This document shows positions 23,301 to 34,832 of a DNA stretch of 64,000 nucleotides, piece by piece. The notes beneath the pieces were generated by a model. It ran no database searches, was not told the origin of the DNA, and saw nothing but the letters and a program-made list of their open reading frames with translations. Position 1 is the first letter of the stretch, and each line of letters opens with the position of its first letter. The translations under genes and the position numbers were made by a program. This DNA comes from Arenicola marina. Taxonomy: Eukaryota; Annelida; Polychaeta; Arenicolidae. The DNA is taken from positions 35,266,548 through 35,330,547 of the forward strand of contig OZ025253.1 in assembly GCA_964019135.1 (NCBI GenBank), given 5' to 3'.

Positions 23301-26300
23301 GCGGGGGATATATCTATACCACACATAGTTGGACTTACAATAAAGGGATTTCTATGCTCAAAAACTTGACTAACTCATATGCATATATTATTTATGCAGT
23401 ATTGTCTATGGAAGTGTTATGTTAAATCAATGCATATTGCCACATTTAATTTCTCCCAGCAGACACTATATGGGACGCAAATCGAGACCGATTGAATGTC
23501 CTGAAAACCGGCCTCCGGCACACGTTTACTATTATATCGGGTACTGAATGCTCTTACGAGAGAAAAGTCTGCAGTCGTGTTATGGGCTGGTTCTGAAGAC
23601 ATGTTGACAAGTCGTATCGCGCCTTAACGATATGATCGAATCGAAATTATTCGATGTCATCTTTGACTGACAATAACCATATGCAACATTATGGCATACA
23701 GTAGGAATTCTGTTTAGCGCGGTCTGCACAATAAGCAATCGATGTAACACATAGACGACTAACATCGACTTAAACGCATTCGTCTTAGTCGAACATCCTC
23801 AACCACATAGCGCATTTTCCATTAACGTTTAAAATTCATAGATCCTTCTTGATTACATTACAGATGAAGTTGTTGTGCACACTGTCTGTCTCAAAGCAAG
23901 GGATTCCCGCTTGGGAAACTTCTTCGCTGGGCGTGCTCTTGACAGCCAAAAACAGGTAACGATTCCATTGTAGCTACTGTTATATGCTCACGGATGCCTA
24001 TCTAGTCGTGTGCAGGCGGATCCGTTAAAATATGTACAATGTAACTGTCTCTCCCAGACAACCTCAATGACCCATATTGCGCTGTCTCTACACGACGCCA
24101 GTGATGTCTTAGAGAATTGCATTAATCCATTTGATTGTAGCATCCTATATATAGGACGTTCAAGCAAAAAGTGTAATATTACAAGAGGGCGCACTCCGGC
24201 CAAAACCCGTGCTCGCGGCGATCAGCGCCCCCGTGCGGCTGCGAAGTACACATCAGCCATGGCGGGCAAGTAGGCTTGGCGTTCACGTATTAACGGCTGT
24301 CACTGTGCTGCCATTAACTGCGTCAACAACCAAACATTGAACACGAACTTTGATTTCTTTAGGTTTCCAAAAGATAGAGTAGATGAGATAGACCTTTATT
24401 TATGAAATATGGACAATTGGATGGAATCATTTCTACATTTCGCTTATGCGGCATAGACATACCCCCTGCTTTAACAGTTTAAATAAGCCACGGGGTGACG
24501 TTTCGGCCAACATTTGCAACGAAATTTGCATGATTGCCCTGAAGTGTACGAGACAAATTCTATTCCTTCATGACACCGCTCTACTGAACGCAGAAGCTCT
24601 GTTGCCAACCTAATAAAACACGCACCCAGTCAACACGACACCACCGGCCCCGGTGGCGGGCCAGTGCCTAATGGCCAGTGCCCCCGACGCCGGTCCCGTG
24701 ATGGCATCCAGCACTGGCCCAGACACCGGAGTGCAAATTGGCGCAACACTGGCCCGATGCTGGCTGGCCAGAACAAAACCGACGCTTGCCAGCACTTGCC
24801 CGAACCCGTCCTCTACCATGGATCGTCACAGGCCCAGCGCCGGCTAGCTTGAACCCACCCGCATTTTGTCAGCAATTTAATGGCCTTTCAACGGTTATTG
24901 CTCTGAGCATCAGTTATGTATTGTGACATAGTCTGTACAATCTGTGAAAAAGGTGACGAGAATACGTCTGGCGTCTGGCCTAAATAAGGTAGCCTACATA
25001 ATACCCATATAGGATTAGGGACCATTGTCAGAAACTGAGCTTCTGGCTGCCCGTATGCCACACTGTCACCGTCCATGTCTGTCACTTGTCAATTCTGGCT
25101 TTGTGACAATTCGATTCAAGGTCTCGATACTATTCACAGTATGATTGTAAAGTGAAGTACGTGCTCAGATTATGCCATGACAGTAAGCAATTAGAGCCAC
25201 AGAAATGTCAATGACAGTCTGTTTTCAAATCAATAAAACATAAACACACCGAAATGTCACATTCCGAGTGAAATGCAGCAAGATGGCGTCTAAAGTGAAG
25301 CGCAACGAACAGTCCGATTTATTTCAACCTCAAACAAAATTCAGATAGTGTCGGCAGCGGCGCATTATCAGACGCAGGTTTTCCTATATCCTTCAGATCG
25401 ATTAAAACTAATGATTTTTGATATTTCGAAGATGTCAAACGTTCAGCTGTAGGCACTTCCTATCTGGAGATTAGCCAAACGTTCCGTAAACCGCTACATC
25501 GCCAATTTGTGTTATAGTCATATTCTGGTTCACGTGCACGCGCTTGCCGTCGCTCGCCGGACATCAGCCCAGCATATGAGCGGTTGGCGACCCGTGACTG
25601 GTCCGACGCTGGCCCGACGTCGGCAGCGCCGGCTCGCACTTGCCGGCGTTGCCGCCTTCAGGCCATTGTCAGCCGGCACTGGCCCGGTTATGTCATGTTT
25701 ACTGGGCGTCTCGAAATGGTATTGTTGAAATGGCATCTATATTTACACCGGGCGCGCTCATGCCATGGCAACAAGAATACTTTCATTGTCTGTGCTCTAG
25801 TATAGTTGCGACTTTGCGTCTGCTGATATGACAAGGGGGATGGGGGCGGGGGGGGGGGTCAATTGACGTTATCAAACCAATTGACATGTTGATTTATCAC
25901 TGCAAACTGCAAGCCCGGCGACCGGAGCCATAGTCCGATCCACGGAGTCTTAGTCCGGTGAAAGACGTCTTAGTCCAGGGCACGGAGCCATATCATGCGC
26001 CCAGAGCCATAACCCGGAGCCATAGTCCGTGCCCGGTGACATAGCCCGGAGCCATGATCCAGCGTCTGGAGCCATAGCCCGGAACCATTAGTCCAGCATA
26101 CGGAGCCATAAGCCGCGCCGGAGCCATAGCCCGCGCCGTGAACTACAAGACATGTTCCAAGAATAGATCGTAGAGTGACTTACATCTGTAAAGTTACCTC
26201 TACCCTGCCGTGCCTCGCGTCCTGTATATAGGACGCCCAAAATGTTCATGTTTGAATAAAGAAAAAGCTGTCAGAAAGCAGACATGTCTTTTTGGTCCTT

Positions 26301-27043
26301 CTTGATGATAATACACGGCAAAAAAACTTTGTCGACGTGGTCTATGCATGGGCAATAATGGGCTAACCTTTGAACGATCAGACCGCCTGCTAACCACTCC
26401 ACTGGGTGGCGGACGTGATGCAAGTTAGACATACCATCCTTCTCTATCAAATAGTATCTATCTAATAGTGCACTATCTAATAGTAGGGCCCCAGAGGGGC
26501 TTTTTCGCCACGGCGACACAGCGATTTTTAAAATCGCGACATTGGGGTTGTCTTAGAATCGACATGCGACATAAGACTTAGCGACACGGCGACATGGAAC
26601 TTTTCTTAAAATCGACACGCAACATGGACCTTTTCTTAAAATCGACACGCGACATGGACCTTTTCTTAAAATCGACACGCGACATGGCTACCCCCCCTCA
26701 GGGGCCCTAATAGTGCGTTACCAAGACTGTGCCATTAAAGTAGTCGGGTGGTGTGGCGGATATACCACGGTGCTGGCTTCCTGCCGTAAGTTAGATTTGC
26801 GATAGCTCTCATTTGAATAGTTATGAGAAGCATGATTCCTCTGTGACAGATCTTTCTTACTTAGGGGACAATACACGAAAATGTATATTATATGTATGTA
26901 TATTATATGTATTGGGTGCATGACATCTAAGCTGTATTCTGCCTCCGTCTTTGTAGGTTGATGAATTCTACGACTTCATAGCTGAAGAATATCCCGACGG
27001 TTATATGCGGTCCACAATGGCAATGGTTATCTTTCAGAAATAG
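20368..27043 (+). CDS. HNMT-like small-molecule methyltransferase, alpha copy 2
   Basis: Six exons: 20368-20533, 22349-22479, 22811-23015, 23463-23540, 23864-23955 and 26957-27043 (TAG), about 252 residues. No stop or frame break was found in any exon. Motif I reads SIGPATGD, followed by YGVEPDAKAAA, VDLILLQNCLYYL and TKPGG, as in copy 1. Exon 3 is one codon longer than in copy 1 (PHFQ versus PFQ). The exon 4 donor is GTACTG where copy 1 has GTATGA, a 4-base contraction that weakens the site. Intron 1 holds a hAT-type insertion and intron 5 a 1.1 kb element plus a MITE, which explains the longer span. The coding differences from copy 1 are scattered substitutions, as expected for a duplicate that stayed under some constraint. 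It is probably functional, but expression is unproven. Confidence 0.8.
20781..20956. mobile_element. MITE with GGATCCG-type ends in alpha intron 1, unit 2
   Basis: Ends TAGGGGCGGATCCAG and CTGGATCCGCTTCTG. It is the duplicate of 3,763-3,930, partly rearranged, with an extra upstream stretch (about 20,630-20,780) that unit 1 lacks. The hAT-type element at 20,968 begins 12 bases after its end. Confidence 0.55.
20968..22197. mobile_element. non-autonomous hAT-type element with TAATCG subterminal repeats
   Basis: 1,230 bp flanked by the 8-bp direct repeat TCGGCCTG (20,960-20,967 and 22,198-22,205). Unit 1 has this 8-mer only once, near 3,934, which proves the insertion and the target duplication. 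The ends are CAGACATGCGG on the left and, inverted, CAGGCATGGCG on the right. An 8-bp target duplication with CAG termini is typical of hAT. About 150 bp inside each end is built of repeated GTAATCG and the palindrome GTAATCGATTAC, likely transposase-binding repeats. No transposase frame is present; the interior holds a tRNA-like remnant. Confidence 0.85.
21880..21950 (-). repeat. tRNA-derived SINE-like remnant inside the hAT element
   Basis: On the - strand GGGGCAGCTTGGTTGG opens a tRNA-like 5' half (compare GCTCAGTTGG of many tRNAs), followed about 35 bases later by a decayed B box, TGCATTCAATTCC, where GGTTCGAATCC is expected. The remnant does not fold as a complete tRNA. It is carried within the 20,968-22,197 element. 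Confidence 0.4.
24259..24403 (+). pseudogene. THAP zinc-finger fragment in alpha intron 5, unit 2
   Basis: Duplicate of the THAP fragment at 6,051. It reads CAAINCVNNQTLNTNFDFFR then FPKDRVDE, keeping the FPKD form more typical of THAP than the FSKD of unit 1. It stops soon after. It sits in intron 5 of alpha copy 2 and has no continuing frame. Confidence 0.55.
24623..25708. mobile_element. 1.09 kb non-autonomous DNA transposon, alpha copy 2 intron 5
   Basis: Ends CACCCAGTCAACACGACA on the left and, inverted, CGCCCAGTAAACATGACA on the right (three mismatches in 18). Unit 1 runs through this place (near 6,421) without it. The interior near both ends is rich in GCCAGTGCC and CCGGC strings. No transposase frame was seen, and the flanks do not show a clear target duplication, so the superfamily is open. 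Confidence 0.7.
25915..26135. repeat. minisatellite, ~21-bp unit, unit 2 copy
   Basis: Counterpart of the array at 6,617-6,850, with the same GGAGCCATAG core and different unit order, in alpha intron 5 of unit 2. Confidence 0.7.
26476..26710. mobile_element. MITE with AGGGCCCC ends and 30-bp tandem repeats
   Basis: About 235 bp between AGGGCCCCAGAGGGG and CCCCCCTCAGGGGCCCT, which are inverted copies, inserted in alpha copy 2 intron 5 next to AATAGT on both sides. The interior has three near-identical 30-bp units (core GACCTTTTCTTAAAATCGAC) and related decayed units. Unit 1 lacks it near 7,185. Confidence 0.75.
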
Positions 27044-27870
27044 TGGAAGTTAGCTTTGTTAACATTATTCAGTAATTAAGGCGATTGCCAAATTGCAGGT
27101 GCGATGATCTTTGATATAAAATGTAGGCTGCAATTGTCAATGAACAATTGTACGGACACAATTTGCAATGGACCACATACACATAGGCGTCAGTGAATTA
27201 AGCAGGTAGCATATTACCCACTGTCGATTCATGCGAAATGCCGCAAATTAATCCCTAATTACGGCCAGGCTGTAGGACGAAATTTCCCATGCTTTTGTGT
27301 AAATTAGCGTTGCTATTTGTCGAAGCCCTTAAATTGTATCCTTTATTGTTGCTTGTAATGTATTTCATTTATTAATACATATTTTGCTGTCATGAACAAA
27401 TAAGGAAACTCCAAAACCGTGCTGCATCGTGACTACTCACAATAAATCGTTCTAACATCCGCGTGAAGCCGAAATGGACGGTCCGTTTATGTTATGCCAT
27501 GATCACGATTTTTTTGAAACAAACATCACCATGTACATTCGGTTGCTATTAAAATGCAGCTTTCTGTATTCCCCAAATGTAGCAAATTTTTTTGGTCGGG
27601 GTGAGGAGAAATATACATTTTCCTACACTGGTTTACAAACGCAGTGCATGAATATAGCGAAGGGCACATACTAGCCAAGGTATATGGAATATTCCTCCTG
27701 TTTCAATGTCTGTTATCGCCATATACATGGTTTCTACTGGCGGCACCAGCACTGTCTGTACTTGTTACCTTGCAGCTCCTTGGCTGCATGCGTGTTTATC
27801 GACACACATACACTATTTCTCATGTATTCCTATCAGCTGCGAAATGCATTATTATAATGCTTAAAGGAAA
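27044..27870. other. 3' flank of alpha gene, unit 2
   Basis: Non-coding; homologous to 7,490-8,308 and then to 9,722 onward of unit 1. Short frames here correspond to no known family. Confidence 0.5.
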
Positions 27871-28245
27871 TACAAATATTAGCCCTTGTAGCTGACCGAA
27901 GCGTTTATTTGCTATCCATGTGTCAACCCTCACGAAGCGCATTGTTTTATGACGCCCCTGTTGGTCGCAATAAATTTTTGGGGTGACTGCCTGTCGAGAA
28001 AGCGCAGCTTTCCCGGGCGAAGCCCTCTTGGTGGGTGTGGCTGGCGCTAGCCAATGAGAGAGCGAGACACATGCCTGAAATAGCGAAACGGGCGATGTCT
28101 ACCTAACTTCGCTCATAGTCAACACACTATAAGAAACCGCAGTTTATAGTCTAAGCACTCATATTAGACGGATACAATCTGTTATTATTTGCTATCTGTT
28201 AGTTGCTAAATGGAAAGTAGTTCTCGGGCCTGAATTCTAAAAGAA

Positions 28246-28440
28246 ATGGCGTACTGTGCGGGTTGGAAAGGTAACAATTCCAGCGCGAAGCAAGGCCACG
28301 GTATATCTTTTCATGCGTTTTCGCTCACCCCTGGAGAAGCGAGATGCACCCAAATTCAACCGCATATGGGCGCCACATGTATGATCATCCATGGCGTCAC
28401 GCTCTGGGGTAAAATGGCGCGGCGCTTGAATTTATTGTGG
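28246..28440 (+). pseudogene. THAP-domain fragment, unit 2 insertion
   Basis: A 94-codon + frame starts MAYCAGWKGNNSSAKQGHGI and continues SFHAFSLT, matching the THAP start (M-x2-C-x-A-x2-C-x-N...SFHxFPL). The second Cys has become Gly and the FP box reads FS, so the zinc site is lost. It lies in a segment of about 0.7 kb (27,870-28,565) that unit 1 and unit 3 lack, so it is probably the 5' end of a P- or Kolobok-like transposase gene. It differs from the intron-5 THAP fragments. Confidence 0.6.
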
Positions 28441-29029
28441 ACAGGATTGCAAATTTATTTCTTTGAACCCGTTGTTCTCCAAGATATATCGTGTTTTACA
28501 AAGTTGCTTTCAGAACAAAAACATTACTAAGGCCTCACGATTATATTAACGTTTTTTATCCGCTTGAAATAGTTTAACCGCACATTCATCATACCGTATT
28601 GTTATCAGGTTATATGTTAGTGTGGTGAACATTTGACAAAGGCTGAACACTCGATTACATTTCAACACGTGTATGCATCGAATGTTTAACTTGGCGAGTG
28701 TTAAAGGGAGACCCCCATCACTCTCGGAGATTTGCTTGGAATCTACTTAAGCATTTATAGATAGGGACCAAAATAGGGAAAATCACAAAAACGCTTGCAG
28801 TTTTCATTCGGTTACAGTGACGTATTAGGCCTACATGTGTTTAGAATGCCCGTGTTTCCATTTTGCAACTCGGCCGAACAGTATTTGTACAAACTTTAAC
28901 TCGCTAACCTAGCCCTAAAAATTATCTAACGATAAAAAAAGTTAACCAGTGAGACAGACACCTTGCGTGGGATATGCATTAGTATTTGGGCGCTCAATAC
29001 ATTGATCAAGGTTAAGTTGCAAGATAAAT

Positions 29030-29600
29030 GTCAGGTCGATCGGTCAATCGCGATACTAGCGGTTGACCTGGCCTTTTAGTGGTCCAATCCGGACTTAAAT
29101 ATAGACCGAAAGCTCGTGATCTGATGTGTCAATTCGGATCCTAGGGGTCAAATCTGGAACCAAAGGATTACATTTTTATCTGATTGTGCATCTGATCTGT
29201 AGGGATAGATCCGAATCTTAGGTATCAAATCGGGATCCTATGGGGTACAATTTGGGTCTGAATCCTGATTCTCGAGATCCAATCGGGACCTGGGTGCACA
29301 AATATTATTAAGTGGCGTAAAATCGGAATCTGATGGGTCAATCTAGATAATAGGGGTGAAATCGCGATCCTAGGGGTCAAACCGGAATCCGAGGGGTCAA
29401 ACCGGATCTTACAGGTCACATCGAACTACTAGGGGTCGGATCCAGATTCTAGGATTCTAATCTGGATCTAATAGTTCACTCCGGATTATCGAGGTCAAAT
29501 ATGGATCCTATGGGTCAAATATGGATCCTATGGGTCCAATCCGGATCCTAGGGGTTCACGCGGGATCTGAGTGCTCATATGTGGATCAAAAGGGTTGAGC
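29030..29600. repeat. minisatellite, ~20-bp unit, unit 2
   Basis: Same family as 10,280-10,680 (AATCGGGATCCTAGGGGTCA variants), in the same intergenic place of unit 2 and longer than in unit 1. Some units are close to identical, for example the paired ATGGATCCTATGGGTC units near 29,505-29,550. Confidence 0.75.
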
Positions 29601-30206
29601 TCGGCCTAAGGTGACGTTTCGGTATACAAGTCGGTCCATACTGCATGTAAATAGTCGAAATTAGTCTTAAAAGGTACAAGTTTTTGCACCTATATTTGGA
29701 ATTTTTCGCAGGGACAGAGCAACCCGTAATGTATGTTTGGATAGGCTAATTCAAAAGGCAACCCTATGGATTCCAGAGATATGACACACCCAATATCTGG
29801 TGCCGTTGATGTATGAAGATACATATAACTCCGACAAGCATCACATAAGGAGAGAATCTTTCTGTTGGGCATCATGTTCATGGACAGGTTCTTCTCTTAC
29901 GGTGTCCACAGCCCAGTCGACGGTCAGCGGAATGGCGGAGTAACGTTGAAATTTTTTTATTACATTTAGAGCTGGACTACATTTTCAGTCTGCAAGTTTG
30001 TTTTTTGTTCAATGTAATATAACATTTAAAGCCGTTGTGCTACTGTAGTTAATAGCGAGTCACAAACTGAATGGCATACATGTTTGAAATGTCGATTGCC
30101 TTCGCATGTTGTTAATTGCTCTGTTTTTTGCAAATTGTGCTCTTGCTGGTCGGCAATAATGGCACAGTACATTTTAGTTTGCTCCAATAGGAAAACGATC
30201 AATCGA
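29600..30206. other. intergenic block before the 6 kb LINE, unit 2
   Basis: No gene recognised. It matches 40,790-41,190 and 43,200-43,420 of unit 3, so it is duplicon sequence; unit 1 lacks the first part of it. A short - frame with LCDACRSYMYLHTS has a partly matching counterpart in unit 3 but resembles nothing I know. Confidence 0.5.
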
Positions 30207-30537
30207 GATTCAAAATTCAAGATTCGTTTATTTGACCAAGTATGACGTAAATACAAACGAGAAGTGAAACAAATAGTGTCGACTTGGCCGGGAGACTCCA
30301 ACTAAGACCCTAAAGGTCGCTGGCGCTAGAGCCACCCAACATTGTGATGTTTAAAGTTATACAGTTACACATAAACAACGAAAAGATAACCGTAATATAT
30401 ATACACTAATATTTGAGGTATTCAATTCAAATCAAAACACACCTCACATAAACAGCTTCAATATATGTACTTAAGTTATTCAGACAATTAACTGACGGCA
30501 AATATAACAATGTTCGATGTGACACTCGAAATCATAG

Positions 30538-31910
30538 TTAAATAGTGGTAGACAATCGGGAATTGAATCTCGTATTGTGCTGATGAATTTGATGGCTATG
30601 AACAATCGGTAACTGTAAGAAATAAAATGGTAATGCATCATGCTTGAGCTTGTAATACAACTTTAGGGTTTGCAATATGCGCATATCATCAAATTTTAAC
30701 AATTTCAGTTCTTTAAATATCGGTTCTGTGTGGGCGTTAAATCGACTTAGATTAATATTTCGGACAGCCCTTTTTTGCAGTCTGGAGATACGTTCAGCCT
30801 TATACCCCCATATAAGGATGCCATAATTTAGATGGGGTGATATCAGAGTGTTATAAATTGTGCGTAAAATGCGCCGAGGAAAGGTCCATTTCAATTTATT
30901 TAGAATCCCAGCAACTTTAGAGATCTTATTGGCGATCTTATCAACATGTTTATCCCATTTCATATGTTTGTCAAGGACGATACCAAGCATGTCAAAACTG
31001 TCAACGCACTCTATTTGCGTATTGTTTATAAAGAAAGATGGCACATTAACAGATTTTTGTTGTGGATGAAAGATCATGAACTTGGATTTTGCTACGTTCC
31101 GGGCAAGTTTGTTTTCATAAAGCCACTGACTAATTTTAACCAATTCGCAATTTATTACAAGGCTTGACTCATTTGAGACAGTAGTCATATTACTTAACAG
31201 CGTGATATCATCCGCATATATAATAAATTTGAAAATATCGCCAGCTGAGGATATATCATTTATGAACATAATAAAAAGTAGGGGACCAAGAAAAGACCCT
31301 TAAGGAATCCCTGTTGCTATATCAGACATATCATATTGAACCTTTTCGATTTGAACATACTGCTTACGATTCGTCACGCAATTTTTTAGTAATTCAAGAG
31401 AACTACCGGATACACCATAATGAGATAATGTAGATATAAGGACATTGTGATTTATGGTGTCAAACGCCTTGGACAGATCTAAAAATATACTATAATATTC
31501 GGTCCACGAGTTCCATCACAGCTAGATCTGTTGATTGGTGTTGGCGAAACCCATATTGACTGTTATTTAATAGTTTGCTTCGTACGAAATAATCATAAAA
31601 CTGGTCGGCGATAACTTTCTCTAGTACCTTAGAAAGAGCTGGAAGAATAGATATAGAACGATAATTCTCAATCAAACCTTCATTCCCCTTTTTATAAACT
31701 GGTACTACCTTTGCGATTTTTAACTTCTCTGGAAAAAAACCGGTTGACAGACACTGATTTATGATTGTGGTAAGGGCTTCGCTCACCTTATATTTTATTT
31801 CTTTCAATAATCTTACACTAAGGTTGTCGTGACCAGAGCTTGATTTAGGTGTCAGAGCGTCAATTATTTCTTCGGTACAGTCACAGTTAATAGTGTTGAA
31901 GTGAAACTTG
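30538..31910 (-). pseudogene. LINE ORF2, reverse transcriptase part (broken)
   Basis: Two open pieces cover the RT. 31,807-31,490 has KIAKVVPVYKKGNEGLIENY then RSISILPALSKVLEKV and SQYGFRQHQSTDLAV. After a frame break comes [16 protein letters not shown] near 31,470, and then GIP-GSFLGPLL near 31,300, where a TAA replaces the Gln of the usual PQGS box. 31,269-30,538 has the catalytic FIIYADDITLL (codons 13-23 of that piece), MLGIVLDKHMKWDKHVD, the thumb region with SPHLNYGILIWGYKAERISR and a C-terminal HQHNTRFNSR block. The order and motifs fit the same LINE group as the element at 1,638. Confidence 0.85.
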
Positions 31911-32036
31911 TTAATATTAATACTTGTTAATATTAAAGATCTTTTAAGTCTTTTTTAAATGACATATCGGAATTCTTGCTTAACCCTTTTTCAGTACTTG
32001 GACCGATATCGGAGAAATAGGAGTTAAACTTATTTC

Positions 32037-33473
32037 CTAGTAATAGTCGATTTTCAACCAGCTGGCCGTTGATAGTGAATTTGTCAGGAAATTGTTTTTT
32101 ACTTTTGCATTTACTAAAATATCTTTAACAACATTCCAGGTTTGTTTCATATCACCTTTGCATTGAACAAAGCGCAATTGGAAGTACTGTTTCTTGGCGA
32201 GGTTAATGCTTCGCCTAATTATTCTGTTATAAGTGCGTAAATTAATTTTGTTCCTGTCATATTCAAATGAGTCAGTGAGTTGCCTGTAGAGTTTGTCCCG
32301 ATTGGAAATAGATTTCAATATACCGTTTGTAATCCACATGGACTTTTTATCCTCGTGCTTACGAAATCTAATCAATGTTAATGGGAGACATTTATTTTTA
32401 GCTTTTAAGAGCCATGTTTCCAGAACATCATAGTTACCATTTGGGTTGGCAAGTGGGCCCATGTCCATATGATTACACACATCGACAGATTGCAATTCCT
32501 CTTTAAAGCGTGCTTTTGAATCATCATCAAGTGTTCTGTTAGCTACCAATTTTGGCTGGGTAACTTTCACCTGATTAAACTTAAAAGACATAAAATATGG
32601 CATATGGTCTGAGAGTGCCGTGACAATGATACCAGCCTTCGAGTGCAACATCTTTGGAGAAAGCTTGCAGAAAAAGCTGTCAATCAACGTAGCTCTATAT
32701 CTCGATAGTCTTGTGGGGAAAGTGATTTTGGGAATAAAGCTGCGCGTCATTACAGTGTCAAGGAAGTCGCTGATCACTGTTTGCTCATTAATCCTGAGAA
32801 GGTCGATGTTAAAATCACCAGCAATTATCACTTCCCCATTGAGATTATCCAGATGACAGAGAACTCCTTTAAATTCTTCAGTAAACGTGTGATAATTTGC
32901 TACCAATTCACAAGGGGGTCTATATATATTACCAATTATAACGCTCTTTTTCATAATATCACAAGATACCTCAATAAACTGACATTCCCATGCAGATTTT
33001 GTATCATGAGGGAATAAATATTTATAGATATAGTCATCTCGCAGATAAATTAATAGACCACCATGTTCACTACAGATTTTACCTTGTGACAATGTGCGAA
33101 ACCCGCTTAACTGAAATTGAGATAGATCGGAGTCTGCAGAGACAAAACAACTTTCCTGAATACATATTGCGCTTATTTCAACACTTGTATGACACAATTC
33201 TTCCACAAATATTTTGAGTTCGTCAAATTTGGCCGACAGCGACCCACAATTCAAACTAATAACAACAAAAGTATCGGTACCAGCCATTTGCTTTGCCGAT
33301 TCTTCATTGTCAAAATAAGGATACGGCTGGATAAATTCTGGTTCTCCAATTTCACTGTCCACTGTGTCGCCATATTGCGTAATATTTAAAAATTCTGTTA
33401 ATGAATTTCTGCAAGAACCCCCATATAATCTTAGAGGGTCTTCTTCTATATTGTTATAGCTTACGCCTGACAT
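32037..33473 (-). CDS. LINE ORF2, endonuclease part
   Basis: 478 codons. An APE-type endonuclease spans about residues 69-300: VVISLNCGSLS (70-80), AICIQES (103-109; the metal-binding Glu), GNIYRPP (181-187), IIAGDFNID (217-224), LIDSFF (263-268) and SDHMPYF (288-294; the catalytic His). About 100 residues of linker follow, with KKSMWITNGILKSISNRDKL and the R-RS-NLAKKQYF segment typical of the stretch between endonuclease and RT. The frame ends at 32,037 in a frameshift before the RT. The enzyme nicks target DNA for target-primed reverse transcription. The first ~65 residues match no domain. Confidence 0.85.
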   Translation of the reverse strand: MSGVSYNNIEEDPLRLYGGSCRNSLTEFLNITQYGDTVDSEIGEPEFIQPYPYFDNEESAKQMAGTDTFVVISLNCGSLSAKFDELKIFVEELCHTSVEISAICIQESCFVSADSDLSQFQLSGFRTLSQGKICSEHGGLLIYLRDDYIYKYLFPHDTKSAWECQFIEVSCDIMKKSVIIGNIYRPPCELVANYHTFTEEFKGVLCHLDNLNGEVIIAGDFNIDLLRINEQTVISDFLDTVMTRSFIPKITFPTRLSRYRATLIDSFFCKLSPKMLHSKAGIIVTALSDHMPYFMSFKFNQVKVTQPKLVANRTLDDDSKARFKEELQSVDVCNHMDMGPLANPNGNYDVLETWLLKAKNKCLPLTLIRFRKHEDKKSMWITNGILKSISNRDKLYRQLTDSFEYDRNKINLRTYNRIIRRSINLAKKQYFQLRFVQCKGDMKQTWNVVKDILVNAKVKNNFLTNSLSTASWLKIDYY

Positions 33474-33666
33474 GACTTCTTGTTGATAACATTAATATGA
33501 GCCATGAGGCTGTTGTTGTTCTCGTGGTGTACAATAGAATAGATACAGTGATACCTAACAAACAATAACACAAGGTAAAGCAAAGGCTAAAAACAAAACA
33601 TAACTTATACACAGTACCTCGCGTGTTAGTGTCCAGGTCTCTGGGCAATTTAACGCGAAGATCCAA

Positions 33667-34832
33667 AAACGTGGCAAGGACGGTTTGAAGTATTAAACAA
33701 AATCAAATCAAAGCGCTACCAAGTACAAAGTTACACCGAGCAGAACTACGATTTCAGTACTAAACGCGCACCTGCGTCACCGTCACAAAACATGAGTTAA
33801 AGTCTCATTGGAAAACGTGACACGTGAACGACTCATGACTGCTGGTTACCTCAACGCAATTATTTCACACCTTCGCCATTAGCCGCGGTCAAGACCACGA
33901 GGGCTAAGGCTAACTACTCCGTAATTTAATTTGGTGACTTAGTATTCACAAGCTACGGAGAACACCAGTAAACAGCTCACACGCTCAATTTGTGAGGTGC
34001 GCAGCAAACTATTCAGGCAACACAATACTGAATTAATCAGAGCAAGCCTCCCGTGGTGGGACATGGCCGAGATTGAGAGAAATACACAGTTAGTTCACAA
34101 TTTAGGTAAAACGAACACTTCGCTGCAATTAAAACACTCGTGAGACCGGTTTACCGTACTTGGCCTACATTTAACGTATAACTCAAGGGTTTCATGCAAG
34201 GTGATTCAATACCACTAGCAATGTTGCGTTTGGACACTTGTGTCACAAGAATTAGTGGCTTGTTCATTACGCATTCACAGAAATACATCACGCACAAGGT
34301 CAGCCAAAACTGGTCGACTTATTGACTCAGGACAGAAAAAACATTCGGCCACATTATTAACTATCTGGCAAGTGAATCGGGGCCTAGATTGGTGATCTTA
34401 CGGGGAAACCGTCGTACAGTATACGGTATTGACGATTAGAAAGGAAACAAATGTATTGTATAATAATTAAATAAATAAATAATGTCTCCAAACACTAGCA
34501 GTACCAAAACAAGAAGACAAACGAACTCTCAGTTCCGTGCACATCACAACAAGCCACATGTTTCAATTCTTCATGAAAAATAGAGGATCGGAGTGCATTG
34601 AAAGGGCATGGAGGCGAGGGTTGGAGCAGAGGGGCGAGCCAGCGTAGCTTTATGTTAAGGGTGGAGGTAGGGGGCGGGGGGGGGGGGAACCATGCTTCTT
34701 TGAATTTTGCATACCATTCGCCATCGCGCATTTGTACGTTCACACTAAACGTTTGCATAATTACAACTTGGGATTATTACATAACAGTATAACCGTTCAC
34801 AATGCATGTATAGATATATAGGAATACATGCC
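33667..34832. other. spacer between LINE ORF1 and ORF2
   Basis: About 1.1 kb without a recognised frame. It includes a G-run at 34,676-34,688 and an AATAAATAAATAAAT stretch near 34,468. It could be LINE sequence or a separate non-coding insertion; no terminal repeats were found. Confidence 0.4.
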
